Shown here one piece after another: positions 29,401 to 41,564 of a DNA stretch of 64,000 bases (positions are counted from its first letter, which is position 1; every line of letters begins with the position of its first letter). This stretch comes from Aphanomyces cochlioides (taxonomy: Eukaryota > Oomycota > Saprolegniomycetes > Saprolegniales > Verrucalvaceae), in assembly GCA_019828595.1 (NCBI GenBank), contig JAHQRK010000054.1, forward strand, positions 38,514-102,513, in the 5' to 3' direction. The notes under the pieces are model-generated. The model ran no database searches. It was not told the origin of the DNA and saw nothing but the letters and a program-made list of their open reading frames with translations. Made by a program: the position numbers and the translations under genes.

Positions 29401-30260
29401 CTATTGGTCATGGAACATACCCCACATGTACCGAACTCGGTGCCGATTACATTCGACTACCTGATGATTTGGCGATTCCATACAAGTCGCCTGATGATTT
29501 GGCGATTCCATACAAGTCGCCTGATGATTTGGGGTCATTTTTACACAGCGTCTATCAAGACATGAACAACCTGCGCATCAATGCACTTAGATCGTACTTT
29601 GGATGTCGAGCTATCCTTGCACCCAAACATAGTGTTGTTGCTGACATCAACACAATACTTCTTGAGCGACTCACTTCCGACTGCGAAATGACATATTTGT
29701 CCGCCGATTCTGTTGCTGACAAACCCAACTCGGACACAAATGTATGCGAGTTCCCCATCGAGTTTCTGAATTCTATAGACATCAACAACTTCCCCAGCCA
29801 CAAGTTGCATTTGAAAGTTGGTTGCCCCATTATTCTGCTTCGTAATTTGTGTACTTCGGAAGGCATGTGCAACGGAACACGTTTAATTGTTCTTGAGCTG
29901 AAAACACGATGTATCAAGGCTCAAATTATGAACGGCTCCCACACGAACAAGATCGTTTACATTCCCCGAACTACTACAATTCACGATGGTGAGCAAAACA
30001 ATTACCCATTTGAGCTACGCAGAAGACAATTTCCTGTTTAAGTTGCCTTTGCAATGACGATTCACAAGGCTCAAGGTCAAACGATTTCTCACGTGGGCGT
30101 CTACCTTCCAGAACCCGTCTTCTCGCATGGACAGCTTTACGTCGCCATGTCAAGAGCCCAAGCAAAAGGCAACATTAAGTTTTTGGTCGCCAATGGACAG
30201 TACGATGGATTGCCTGGAATCTACACGAAAAACATTGTGTATCAAGAAGCATTACAATAG
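26492..30260 (+). pseudogene. Helitron Rep-helicase (HUH endonuclease plus PIF1-type helicase), broken
   Basis: Order as in RepHel: upstream region (PTCSEIAVLF, YDPLQYPLLFPTGTLGW), Rep core with the HUH pair in FQKRGLPHAHMLVIF (near 27420), a Cys/His-rich part (CMIHKCSDRCLKNGKCKKNF), VKYLYKYIYKG holding the candidate catalytic Tyr residues (near 27805-27830), then IGRMLTVSP. A slip in an 8-T run at 28257-28264 changes frame. The helicase then follows: RGPTSHEDLRTVNGVVH, Walker A GEGGSGKTF (near 28880), Walker B LIIWDECSMMH, GDFKQMLPV, LTVNMRL, then after a TAA at 30039-30041 AMTIHKAQGQT and LYVAMSRAQ. It nicks and unwinds DNA for rolling-circle transposition. The N-terminal 100-200 residues of usual length are missing. 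A 30-bp tandem duplication sits at 29461-29531. Confidence 0.85.
29461..29531 (+). repeat. 30-bp tandem duplication inside the Helitron helicase
   Basis: CTGATGATTTGGCGATTCCA plus ten bases occurs twice in full and a third time for 11 bases. It encodes repeated PDDLAIPYKS in frame, so it lengthens a loop between helicase motifs without breaking the frame. Confidence 0.85.
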
Positions 30261-30730
30261 GCAGGACTCCATAAAACTTCATCCATAACTAACAAACGTT
30301 ATCATGTTCTTACAAATATTTACACTGTGTTGTTGTGGAATTGCCGTGACTTCCTGGGTCAAGTCCAATTGCATCGTACCGATGAATTGGACGATAAATC
30401 CTCGAGATTAGCTAACCCCAAACTACGCACCTTATACTTAGATTCAACAATTACAGTATTACAAGATGACGAAGTACGTGGTTGTCAACCAACGATGACC
30501 TCGATCTACTCATCGATCGCACAGATTGTGCAATCTGAACTTGGGTATATGATTTATCTCCTGACGTAAAAAAAAAATTCGTCAGTCAACAGTAGCCAAT
30601 CAGAATCCTCGGCGTTAACTTATTTTTTTACTTCGAACTGGGCCTGAATCAAATCAAAATTCATAGTATGGCTTCAAACGTTTCATGTGTGTGATCAAAT
30701 CTTTGTTATTTCCAAAGCAAAACGCTCCAC
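30261..30730. other. Helitron 3' tail
   Basis: 470 bases between the helicase stop and the terminal hairpin. One plus-strand frame (30327-30569) is open for 80 codons but has no recognisable motif. A 10-A run lies near 30571. I see no further gene. Confidence 0.4.
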
Positions 30731-30759
30731 CCAGGGGCGTAGCCCTGGCATCACCCTAG
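30731..30759 (+). terminator. Helitron 3' terminal hairpin and CTAG end
   Basis: CCAGGG (30731-30736) pairs with CCCTGG (30743-30748); the stem can extend by a GC with one bulged G. CATCACC follows, then CTAG, the CTRR terminus of Helitrons, and a T at 30760 as required by insertion between A and T. Confidence 0.85.
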
Positions 30760-30763
30760 TAGC

Positions 30764-30837
30764 GTCTACGTGGCCCAATTGGATAGGGCATCCGCCTACG
30801 AAGCGGGAGATTGCGGGTTCGAGTCCCGTCGTGGACT
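30764..30837 (+). tRNA. tRNA-Arg-ACG: tRNA-Arg(ACG), array copy 1
   Basis: Cloverleaf read by eye: acceptor GTCTACG/CGTGGAC (one G-U), D stem GCCC/GGGC, anticodon stem TCCGC/GCGGG (outer U-G), loop CTACGAA with anticodon ACG, five-base variable region, T stem GCGGG/CCCGT (outer G-U) and T loop TTCGAGT. The discriminator is T. There is no intron and no encoded CCA. The A box TGGCCCAATTGG and B box GGTTCGAGTCC fit RNA polymerase III consensus. TTTT lies 6 bases after the gene and TTTTT 16 bases after, as terminators. With A34 modified to inosine it would read CGU, CGC and CGA. In this copy the upstream flank is Helitron instead of the array G/T-rich tract, and the unit has the 988 variant plus a unique A-to-C change in the downstream stretch. 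Confidence 0.95.
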
Positions 30838-31486
30838 ACACTTTTGCCCCTCTTTTTCACCACTCTCACTTTCCATCCACACTCTCCACCTCCTTCACTC
30901 GACTGTCTTTATATCACGACTTTTCTATCCCTTCGTCATCAGACAAACAATACAAACAACCAGCATTTTTCTCCACGAAAACCGTACCCACTCGTCTCCC
31001 CAATCATCCGCCGCTCTGTTTTCTTTTTCAAAACACTCATTCCATATTGCCACGCCAAAGAAAATATACCATGTACCAGAAGAGGAGTTTCGACCAGGCT
31101 CACATGAACTGTCATTCGTAACCCATTTCATGTCCTGTTCTCGAATGTCTCGACACATTTGGTCTCATCCAACGCGAATAGCACACATTACATGCATACA
31201 ATTGGAGGAATTACAAAGCTGGAGAAACAATATCTTGAATCCAATACGTTGCGCGAGACTCGATCCATCATACTTTTGTCGATGGTGTGAAATGGAAGAC
31301 GATAAATACGCTCTTCCAACATGTCCACGCACTTGGAATACAACAACTTGCTCATATATATGTGGCCTCGGCTGTGCAAGAATGATGGCGCTCTTATAAT
31401 CGTGAGTCAAACTGGTTATTATGTAGTGACCATACTTTGGACGAAAAGGAGAGTAGAATATCATATTGGGACACTTTTTGTTTGCC

Positions 31487-31726
31487 ATGAAAAGCGTCCC
31501 AACTTTCGACACAGAGAAAGCTGCGATTACGATGCTTGAATCCATCAATGTAGACGAACTGGAGTGAGCTGTTCGTGTGAGAAATGCAGCGGATAAAGCC
31601 ACAACATTGACGCCATTTGTATGGGAAGATGTACCTGATTTGACTCCAGTAAAACGCATTGTTGCAGTCAAGCCATCCAGATTAGATCTCATCAATTTCC
31701 AAGCACGACCCACGGCCATCCATTGA
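31487..31726 (+). pseudogene. Broken coding-like stretch in the array unit (representative, unit 1)
   Basis: From ATG 31487 an 80-codon reading is interrupted once, by TGA at codon 27 (31565-31567): MKSVPTFDTEKAAITMLESI, NVDELE, stop, then VRNAADKATTLTPFVWEDVP, DLTPVKRIVAVKPS, to a TGA at 31724-31726. Just before it, in another frame (31269-31490), WKTINTLFQHVHALGIQQLA and VASAVQE, TGA, WRSYNRESNWLL also look protein-like. Both have the mixed charged and hydrophobic pattern of real protein and are kept in nearly every unit. I do not recognise a family. A decayed gene or retroelement piece that was amplified with the tRNA is my reading; the antisense frames are probably shadows. Confidence 0.35.
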
Positions 31727-31962
31727 TGTGTGTGACGACTGCCACGAGGTCAGTAGTAGGAAGTAGCTGGTGTGTTGTATATATGTCGGTGAGTATAAGG
31801 TATGAGGGTGTAGTGTGTTGACTGTGTATATGTATGGTGTAGTTGATGTAACTTGGTGTGAATGTGGTATCGTTGTTGTCGTGGGGAGTGGAATATGCTT
31901 GGTGGTATGTGTTGTTGTGTCTCGGTTGTATGGTATCGTGTTGTGTGGGTGTATAGTATAGC

Positions 31963-32036
31963 GTCTACGTGGCCCAATTGGATAGGGCATCCGCCTACGA
32001 AGCGGGAGATTGCGGGTTCGAGTCCCGTCGTGGACT
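31963..32036 (+). tRNA. tRNA-Arg-ACG: tRNA-Arg(ACG), array copy 2
   Basis: Identical to copy 1. First copy with the full G/T-rich upstream tract. Its unit is the commonest (reference) type, 1199 bp. Confidence 0.95.
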
Positions 32037-33161
32037 ACACTTTTGCCCCTCTTTTTCACCACTCTCACTTTCCATCCACACTCTCCACCTCCTTCACTCG
32101 ACTGTCTTTATATCACGACTTTTCTATCCCTTCGTCATCAGACAAACAATACAAACAACCAGCATTTTTCTCCACGAAAAACGTACCCACTCGTCTCCCC
32201 AATCATCCGCCGCTCTGTTTTCTTTTTCAAAACACTCATTCCATATTGCCACGCCAAAGAAAATATACCATGTACCAGAAGAGGAGTTTCGACCAGGCTC
32301 ACATGAACTGTCATTCGTAACCCATTTCATGTCCTGTTCTCGAATGTCTCGACACATTTGGTCTCATCCAACGCGAATAGCACACATTACATGCATACAA
32401 TTGGAGGAATTACAAAGCTGGAGAAACAATATCTTGAATCCAATACGTTGCGCGAGACTCGATCCATCATACTTTTGTCGATGGTGTGAAATGGAAGACG
32501 ATAAATACGCTCTTCCAACATGTCCACGCACTTGGAATACAACAACTTGCTCATATATATGTGGCCTCGGCTGTGCAAGAATGATGGCGCTCTTATAATC
32601 GTGAGTCAAACTGGTTATTATGTAGTGACCATACTTTGGACGAAAAGGAGAGTAGAATATCATATTGGGACACTTTTTGTTTGCCATGAAAAGCGTCCCA
32701 ACTTTCGACACAGAGAAAGCTGCGATTACGATGCTTGAATCCATCAATGTAGACGAACTGGAGTGAGCTGTTCGTGTGAGAAATGCAGCGGATAAAGCCA
32801 CAACATTGACGCCATTTGTATGGGAAGATGTACCTGATTTGACTCCAGTAAAACGCATTGTTGCAGTCAAGCCATCCAGATTAGATCTCATCAATTTCCA
32901 AGCACGACCCACGGCCATCCATTGATGTGTGTGACGACTGCCACGAGGTCGGTAGTAGGAAGTAGCTGGTGTGTTGTATATATGTCGGTGAGTATAAGGT
33001 ATGAGGGTGTAGTGTGTTGACTGTGTATATGTATGGTGTAGTTGATGTAACTTGGTGTGAATGTGGTATCGTTGTTGTCGTGGGGAGTGGAATATGCTTG
33101 GTGGTATGTGTTGTTGTGTCTCGGTTGTATGGTATCGTGTTGTGTGGGTGTATAGTATAGC

Positions 33162-33235
33162 GTCTACGTGGCCCAATTGGATAGGGCATCCGCCTACGAA
33201 GCGGGAGATTGCGGGTTCGAGTCCCGTCGTGGACT
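33162..33235 (+). tRNA. tRNA-Arg-ACG: tRNA-Arg(ACG), array copy 3
   Basis: Same gene sequence; reference-type unit, 1199 bp. Confidence 0.95.
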
Positions 33236-34360
33236 ACACTTTTGCCCCTCTTTTTCACCACTCTCACTTTCCATCCACACTCTCCACCTCCTTCACTCGA
33301 CTGTCTTTATATCACGACTTTTCTATCCCTTCGTCATCAGACAAACAATACAAACAACCAGCATTTTTCTCCACGAAAAACGTACCCACTCGTCTCCCCA
33401 ATCATCCGCCGCTCTGTTTTCTTTTTCAAAACACTCATTCCATATTGCCACGCCAAAGAAAATATACCATGTACCAGAAGAGGAGTTTCGACCAGGCTCA
33501 CATGAACTGTCATTCGTAACCCATTTCATGTCCTGTTCTCGAATGTCTCGACACATTTGGTCTCATCCAACGCGAATAGCACACATTACATGCATACAAT
33601 TGGAGGAATTACAAAGCTGGAGAAACAATATCTTGAATCCAATACGTTGCGCGAGACTCGATCCATCATACTTTTGTCGATGGTGTGAAATGGAAGACGA
33701 TAAATACGCTCTTCCAACATGTCCACGCACTTGGAATACAACAACTTGCTCATATATATGTGGCCTCGGCTGTGCAAGAATGATGGCGCTCTTATAATCG
33801 TGAGTCAAACTGGTTATTATGTAGTGACCATACTTTGGACGAAAAGGAGAGTAGAATATCATATTGGGACACTTTTTGTTTGCCATGAAAAGCGTCCCAA
33901 CTTTCGACACAGAGAAAGCTGCGATTACGATGCTTGAATCCATCAATGTAGACGAACTGGAGTGAGCTGTTCGTGTGAGAAATGCAGCGGATAAAGCCAC
34001 AACATTGACGCCATTTGTATGGGAAGATGTACCTGATTTGACTCCAGTAAAACGCATTGTTGCAGTCAAGCCATCCAGATTAGATCTCATCAATTTCCAA
34101 GCACGACCCACGGCCATCCATTGATGTGTGTGACGACTGCCACGAGGTCGGTAGTAGGAAGTAGCTGGTGTGTTGTATATATGTCGGTGAGTATAAGGTA
34201 TGAGGGTGTAGTGTGTTGACTGTGTATATGTATGGTGTAGTTGATGTAACTTGGTGTGAATGTGGTATCGTTGTTGTCGTGGGGAGTGGAATATGCTTGG
34301 TGGTATGTGTTGTTGTGTCTCGGTTGTATGGTATCGTGTTGTGTGGGTGTATAGTATAGC

Positions 34361-34434
34361 GTCTACGTGGCCCAATTGGATAGGGCATCCGCCTACGAAG
34401 CGGGAGATTGCGGGTTCGAGTCCCGTCGTGGACT
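34361..34434 (+). tRNA. tRNA-Arg-ACG: tRNA-Arg(ACG), array copy 4
   Basis: Same gene sequence. The unit is 1198 bp: one G is lost near 34680 in the GAGGAG run. Confidence 0.95.
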
Positions 34435-35558
34435 ACACTTTTGCCCCTCTTTTTCACCACTCTCACTTTCCATCCACACTCTCCACCTCCTTCACTCGAC
34501 TGTCTTTATATCACGACTTTTCTATCCCTTCGTCATCAGACAAACAATACAAACAACCAGCATTTTTCTCCACGAAAAACGTACCCACTCGTCTCCCCAA
34601 TCATCCGCCGCTCTGTTTTCTTTTTCAAAACACTCATTCCATATTGCCACGCCAAAGAAAATATACCATGTACCAGAAGAGAGTTTCGACCAGGCTCACA
34701 TGAACTGTCATTCGTAACCCATTTCATGTCCTGTTCTCGAATGTCTCGACACATTTGGTCTCATCCAACGCGAATAGCACACATTACATGCATACAATTG
34801 GAGGAATTACAAAGCTGGAGAAACAATATCTTGAATCCAATACGTTGCGCGAGACTCGATCCATCATACTTTTGTCGATGGTGTGAAATGGAAGACGATA
34901 AATACGCTCTTCCAACATGTCCACGCACTTGGAATACAACAACTTGCTCATATATATGTGGCCTCGGCTGTGCAAGAATGATGGCGCTCTTATAATCGTG
35001 AGTCAAACTGGTTATTATGTAGTGACCATACTTTGGACGAAAAGGAGAGTAGAATATCATATTGGGACACTTTTTGTTTGCCATGAAAAGCGTCCCAACT
35101 TTCGACACAGAGAAAGCTGCGATTACGATGCTTGAATCCATCAATGTAGACGAACTGGAGTGAGCTGTTCGTGTGAGAAATGCAGCGGATAAAGCCACAA
35201 CATTGACGCCATTTGTATGGGAAGATGTACCTGATTTGACTCCAGTAAAACGCATTGTTGCAGTCAAGCCATCCAGATTAGATCTCATCAATTTCCAAGC
35301 ACGACCCACGGCCATCCATTGATGTGTGTGACGACTGCCACGAGGTCGGTAGTAGGAAGTAGCTGGTGTGTTGTATATATGTCGGTGAGTATAAGGTATG
35401 AGGGTGTAGTGTGTTGACTGTGTATATGTATGGTGTAGTTGATGTAACTTGGTGTGAATGTGGTATCGTTGTTGTCGTGGGGAGTGGAATATGCTTGGTG
35501 GTATGTGTTGTTGTGTCTCGGTTGTATGGTATCGTGTTGTGTGGGTGTATAGTATAGC

Positions 35559-35632
35559 GTCTACGTGGCCCAATTGGATAGGGCATCCGCCTACGAAGCG
35601 GGAGATTGCGGGTTCGAGTCCCGTCGTGGACT
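35559..35632 (+). tRNA. tRNA-Arg-ACG: tRNA-Arg(ACG), array copy 5
   Basis: Same gene sequence. The unit is 1195 bp: a 4-base CATC deletion near 36059 removes one of two CATC-like words. Confidence 0.95.
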
Positions 35633-36753
35633 ACACTTTTGCCCCTCTTTTTCACCACTCTCACTTTCCATCCACACTCTCCACCTCCTTCACTCGACTG
35701 TCTTTATATCACGACTTTTCTATCCCTTCGTCATCAGACAAACAATACAAACAACCAGCATTTTTCTCCACGAAAAACGTACCCACTCGTCTCCCCAATC
35801 ATCCGCCGCTCTGTTTTCTTTTTCAAAACACTCATTCCATATTGCCACGCCAAAGAAAATATACCATGTACCAGAAGAGGAGTTTCGACCAGGCTCACAT
35901 GAACTGTCATTCGTAACCCATTTCATGTCCTGTTCTCGAATGTCTCGACACATTTGGTCTCATCCAACGCGAATAGCACACATTACATGCATACAATTGG
36001 AGGAATTACAAAGCTGGAGAAACAATATCTTGAATCCAATACGTTGCGCGAGACTCGATCATACTTTTGTCGATGGTGTGAAATGGAAGACGATAAATAC
36101 GCTCTTCCAACATGTCCACGCACTTGGAATACAACAACTTGCTCATATATATGTGGCCTCGGCTGTGCAAGAATGATGGCGCTCTTATAATCGTGAGTCA
36201 AACTGGTTATTATGTAGTGACCATACTTTGGACGAAAAGGAGAGTAGAATATCATATTGGGACACTTTTTGTTTGCCATGAAAAGCGTCCCAACTTTCGA
36301 CACAGAGAAAGCTGCGATTACGATGCTTGAATCCATCAATGTAGACGAACTGGAGTGAGCTGTTCGTGTGAGAAATGCAGCGGATAAAGCCACAACATTG
36401 ACGCCATTTGTATGGGAAGATGTACCTGATTTGACTCCAGTAAAACGCATTGTTGCAGTCAAGCCATCCAGATTAGATCTCATCAATTTCCAAGCACGAC
36501 CCACGGCCATCCATTGATGTGTGTGACGACTGCCACGAGGTCGGTAGTAGGAAGTAGCTGGTGTGTTGTATATATGTCGGTGAGTATAAGGTATGAGGGT
36601 GTAGTGTGTTGACTGTGTATATGTATGGTGTAGTTGATGTAACTTGGTGTGAATGTGGTATCGTTGTTGTCGTGGGGAGTGGAATATGCTTGGTGGTATG
36701 TGTTGTTGTGTCTCGGTTGTATGGTATCGTGTTGTGTGGGTGTATAGTATAGC

Positions 36754-36827
36754 GTCTACGTGGCCCAATTGGATAGGGCATCCGCCTACGAAGCGGGAGA
36801 TTGCGGGTTCGAGTCCCGTCGTGGACT
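36754..36827 (+). tRNA. tRNA-Arg-ACG: tRNA-Arg(ACG), array copy 6
   Basis: Same gene sequence; reference-type unit. Confidence 0.95.
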
Positions 36828-37952
36828 ACACTTTTGCCCCTCTTTTTCACCACTCTCACTTTCCATCCACACTCTCCACCTCCTTCACTCGACTGTCTTT
36901 ATATCACGACTTTTCTATCCCTTCGTCATCAGACAAACAATACAAACAACCAGCATTTTTCTCCACGAAAAACGTACCCACTCGTCTCCCCAATCATCCG
37001 CCGCTCTGTTTTCTTTTTCAAAACACTCATTCCATATTGCCACGCCAAAGAAAATATACCATGTACCAGAAGAGGAGTTTCGACCAGGCTCACATGAACT
37101 GTCATTCGTAACCCATTTCATGTCCTGTTCTCGAATGTCTCGACACATTTGGTCTCATCCAACGCGAATAGCACACATTACATGCATACAATTGGAGGAA
37201 TTACAAAGCTGGAGAAACAATATCTTGAATCCAATACGTTGCGCGAGACTCGATCCATCATACTTTTGTCGATGGTGTGAAATGGAAGACGATAAATACG
37301 CTCTTCCAACATGTCCACGCACTTGGAATACAACAACTTGCTCATATATATGTGGCCTCGGCTGTGCAAGAATGATGGCGCTCTTATAATCGTGAGTCAA
37401 ACTGGTTATTATGTAGTGACCATACTTTGGACGAAAAGGAGAGTAGAATATCATATTGGGACACTTTTTGTTTGCCATGAAAAGCGTCCCAACTTTCGAC
37501 ACAGAGAAAGCTGCGATTACGATGCTTGAATCCATCAATGTAGACGAACTGGAGTGAGCTGTTCGTGTGAGAAATGCAGCGGATAAAGCCACAACATTGA
37601 CGCCATTTGTATGGGAAGATGTACCTGATTTGACTCCAGTAAAACGCATTGTTGCAGTCAAGCCATCCAGATTAGATCTCATCAATTTCCAAGCACGACC
37701 CACGGCCATCCATTGATGTGTGTGACGACTGCCACGAGGTCGGTAGTAGGAAGTAGCTGGTGTGTTGTATATATGTCGGTGAGTATAAGGTATGAGGGTG
37801 TAGTGTGTTGACTGTGTATATGTATGGTGTAGTTGATGTAACTTGGTGTGAATGTGGTATCGTTGTTGTCGTGGGGAGTGGAATATGCTTGGTGGTATGT
37901 GTTGTTGTGTCTCGGTTGTATGGTATCGTGTTGTGTGGGTGTATAGTATAGC

Positions 37953-38026
37953 GTCTACGTGGCCCAATTGGATAGGGCATCCGCCTACGAAGCGGGAGAT
38001 TGCGGGTTCGAGTCCCGTCGTGGACT
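37953..38026 (+). tRNA. tRNA-Arg-ACG: tRNA-Arg(ACG), array copy 7
   Basis: Same gene sequence. The unit is 1214 bp: a 15-base word GTATGGTATCGTGTT is duplicated near 39117-39146, in the G/T-rich tract just upstream of copy 8. Confidence 0.95.
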
Positions 38027-39166
38027 ACACTTTTGCCCCTCTTTTTCACCACTCTCACTTTCCATCCACACTCTCCACCTCCTTCACTCGACTGTCTTTA
38101 TATCACGACTTTTCTATCCCTTCGTCATCAGACAAACAATACAAACAACCAGCATTTTTCTCCACGAAAAACGTACCCACTCGTCTCCCCAATCATCCGC
38201 CGCTCTGTTTTCTTTTTCAAAACACTCATTCCATATTGCCACGCCAAAGAAAATATACCATGTACCAGAAGAGGAGTTTCGACCAGGCTCACATGAACTG
38301 TCATTCGTAACCCATTTCATGTCCTGTTCTCGAATGTCTCGACACATTTGGTCTCATCCAACGCGAATAGCACACATTACATGCATACAATTGGAGGAAT
38401 TACAAAGCTGGAGAAACAATATCTTGAATCCAATACGTTGCGCGAGACTCGATCCATCATACTTTTGTCGATGGTGTGAAATGGAAGACGATAAATACGC
38501 TCTTCCAACATGTCCACGCACTTGGAATACAACAACTTGCTCATATATATGTGGCCTCGGCTGTGCAAGAATGATGGCGCTCTTATAATCGTGAGTCAAA
38601 CTGGTTATTATGTAGTGACCATACTTTGGACGAAAAGGAGAGTAGAATATCATATTGGGACACTTTTTGTTTGCCATGAAAAGCGTCCCAACTTTCGACA
38701 CAGAGAAAGCTGCGATTACGATGCTTGAATCCATCAATGTAGACGAACTGGAGTGAGCTGTTCGTGTGAGAAATGCAGCGGATAAAGCCACAACATTGAC
38801 GCCATTTGTATGGGAAGATGTACCTGATTTGACTCCAGTAAAACGCATTGTTGCAGTCAAGCCATCCAGATTAGATCTCATCAATTTCCAAGCACGACCC
38901 ACGGCCATCCATTGATGTGTGTGACGACTGCCACGAGGTCGGTAGTAGGAAGTAGCTGGTGTGTTGTATATATGTCGGTGAGTATAAGGTATGAGGGTGT
39001 AGTGTGTTGACTGTGTATATGTATGGTGTAGTTGATGTAACTTGGTGTGAATGTGGTATCGTTGTTGTCGTGGGGAGTGGAATATGCTTGGTGGTATGTG
39101 TTGTTGTGTCTCGGTTGTATGGTATCGTGTTGTATGGTATCGTGTTGTGTGGGTGTATAGTATAGC

Positions 39167-39240
39167 GTCTACGTGGCCCAATTGGATAGGGCATCCGCCT
39201 ACGAAGCGGGAGATTGCGGGTTCGAGTCCCGTCGTGGACT
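39167..39240 (+). tRNA. tRNA-Arg-ACG: tRNA-Arg(ACG), array copy 8
   Basis: Same gene sequence. Its upstream tract carries the 15-base expansion; its own unit is reference type. Confidence 0.95.
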
Positions 39241-40365
39241 ACACTTTTGCCCCTCTTTTTCACCACTCTCACTTTCCATCCACACTCTCCACCTCCTTCA
39301 CTCGACTGTCTTTATATCACGACTTTTCTATCCCTTCGTCATCAGACAAACAATACAAACAACCAGCATTTTTCTCCACGAAAAACGTACCCACTCGTCT
39401 CCCCAATCATCCGCCGCTCTGTTTTCTTTTTCAAAACACTCATTCCATATTGCCACGCCAAAGAAAATATACCATGTACCAGAAGAGGAGTTTCGACCAG
39501 GCTCACATGAACTGTCATTCGTAACCCATTTCATGTCCTGTTCTCGAATGTCTCGACACATTTGGTCTCATCCAACGCGAATAGCACACATTACATGCAT
39601 ACAATTGGAGGAATTACAAAGCTGGAGAAACAATATCTTGAATCCAATACGTTGCGCGAGACTCGATCCATCATACTTTTGTCGATGGTGTGAAATGGAA
39701 GACGATAAATACGCTCTTCCAACATGTCCACGCACTTGGAATACAACAACTTGCTCATATATATGTGGCCTCGGCTGTGCAAGAATGATGGCGCTCTTAT
39801 AATCGTGAGTCAAACTGGTTATTATGTAGTGACCATACTTTGGACGAAAAGGAGAGTAGAATATCATATTGGGACACTTTTTGTTTGCCATGAAAAGCGT
39901 CCCAACTTTCGACACAGAGAAAGCTGCGATTACGATGCTTGAATCCATCAATGTAGACGAACTGGAGTGAGCTGTTCGTGTGAGAAATGCAGCGGATAAA
40001 GCCACAACATTGACGCCATTTGTATGGGAAGATGTACCTGATTTGACTCCAGTAAAACGCATTGTTGCAGTCAAGCCATCCAGATTAGATCTCATCAATT
40101 TCCAAGCACGACCCACGGCCATCCATTGATGTGTGTGACGACTGCCACGAGGTCGGTAGTAGGAAGTAGCTGGTGTGTTGTATATATGTCGGTGAGTATA
40201 AGGTATGAGGGTGTAGTGTGTTGACTGTGTATATGTATGGTGTAGTTGATGTAACTTGGTGTGAATGTGGTATCGTTGTTGTCGTGGGGAGTGGAATATG
40301 CTTGGTGGTATGTGTTGTTGTGTCTCGGTTGTATGGTATCGTGTTGTGTGGGTGTATAGTATAGC

Positions 40366-40439
40366 GTCTACGTGGCCCAATTGGATAGGGCATCCGCCTA
40401 CGAAGCGGGAGATTGCGGGTTCGAGTCCCGTCGTGGACT
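40366..40439 (+). tRNA. tRNA-Arg-ACG: tRNA-Arg(ACG), array copy 9
   Basis: Same gene sequence. The unit carries the 988 variant (GGTCAGTAG) as in unit 1, and a private C-to-T near 41319. Confidence 0.95.
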
Positions 40440-41564
40440 ACACTTTTGCCCCTCTTTTTCACCACTCTCACTTTCCATCCACACTCTCCACCTCCTTCAC
40501 TCGACTGTCTTTATATCACGACTTTTCTATCCCTTCGTCATCAGACAAACAATACAAACAACCAGCATTTTTCTCCACGAAAAACGTACCCACTCGTCTC
40601 CCCAATCATCCGCCGCTCTGTTTTCTTTTTCAAAACACTCATTCCATATTGCCACGCCAAAGAAAATATACCATGTACCAGAAGAGGAGTTTCGACCAGG
40701 CTCACATGAACTGTCATTCGTAACCCATTTCATGTCCTGTTCTCGAATGTCTCGACACATTTGGTCTCATCCAACGCGAATAGCACACATTACATGCATA
40801 CAATTGGAGGAATTACAAAGCTGGAGAAACAATATCTTGAATCCAATACGTTGCGCGAGACTCGATCCATCATACTTTTGTCGATGGTGTGAAATGGAAG
40901 ACGATAAATACGCTCTTCCAACATGTCCACGCACTTGGAATACAACAACTTGCTCATATATATGTGGCCTCGGCTGTGCAAGAATGATGGCGCTCTTATA
41001 ATCGTGAGTCAAACTGGTTATTATGTAGTGACCATACTTTGGACGAAAAGGAGAGTAGAATATCATATTGGGACACTTTTTGTTTGCCATGAAAAGCGTC
41101 CCAACTTTCGACACAGAGAAAGCTGCGATTACGATGCTTGAATCCATCAATGTAGACGAACTGGAGTGAGCTGTTCGTGTGAGAAATGCAGCGGATAAAG
41201 CCACAACATTGACGCCATTTGTATGGGAAGATGTACCTGATTTGACTCCAGTAAAACGCATTGTTGCAGTCAAGCCATCCAGATTAGATCTCATCAATTT
41301 CCAAGCACGACCCACGGTCATCCATTGATGTGTGTGACGACTGCCACGAGGTCAGTAGTAGGAAGTAGCTGGTGTGTTGTATATATGTCGGTGAGTATAA
41401 GGTATGAGGGTGTAGTGTGTTGACTGTGTATATGTATGGTGTAGTTGATGTAACTTGGTGTGAATGTGGTATCGTTGTTGTCGTGGGGAGTGGAATATGC
41501 TTGGTGGTATGTGTTGTTGTGTCTCGGTTGTATGGTATCGTGTTGTGTGGGTGTATAGTATAGC

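Larger units (their letters stand above)
26293..30759 (+). mobile_element. Helitron (5' end unplaced; 3' end exact)
   Basis: The Rep/helicase coding region is followed by a 500-bp tail and a classical Helitron 3' end: a stem CCAGGG/CCCTGG at 30731-30748, then seven bases and CTAG at 30756-30759, followed by T. The next bases are tRNA-array sequence. The left limit is only the start of material I link to the element; a Helitron 5' TC terminus was not found. One frameshift and one stop in the coding region mean it is non-autonomous as read. Confidence 0.8.

Noticed and set aside
30327..30569. 80-codon frame in the Helitron tail as a gene
   Set aside because: No motif, no ATG at the start, and it lies in the non-coding 3' tail of the element.
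31269..31726. Alternative genetic code with TGA read as sense
   Set aside because: Both internal stops in the unit are TGA, but other genes in the window have TAA, TAG and TGA at natural ends, and the broken genes also have TAA and TAG inside. Ordinary decay explains it.
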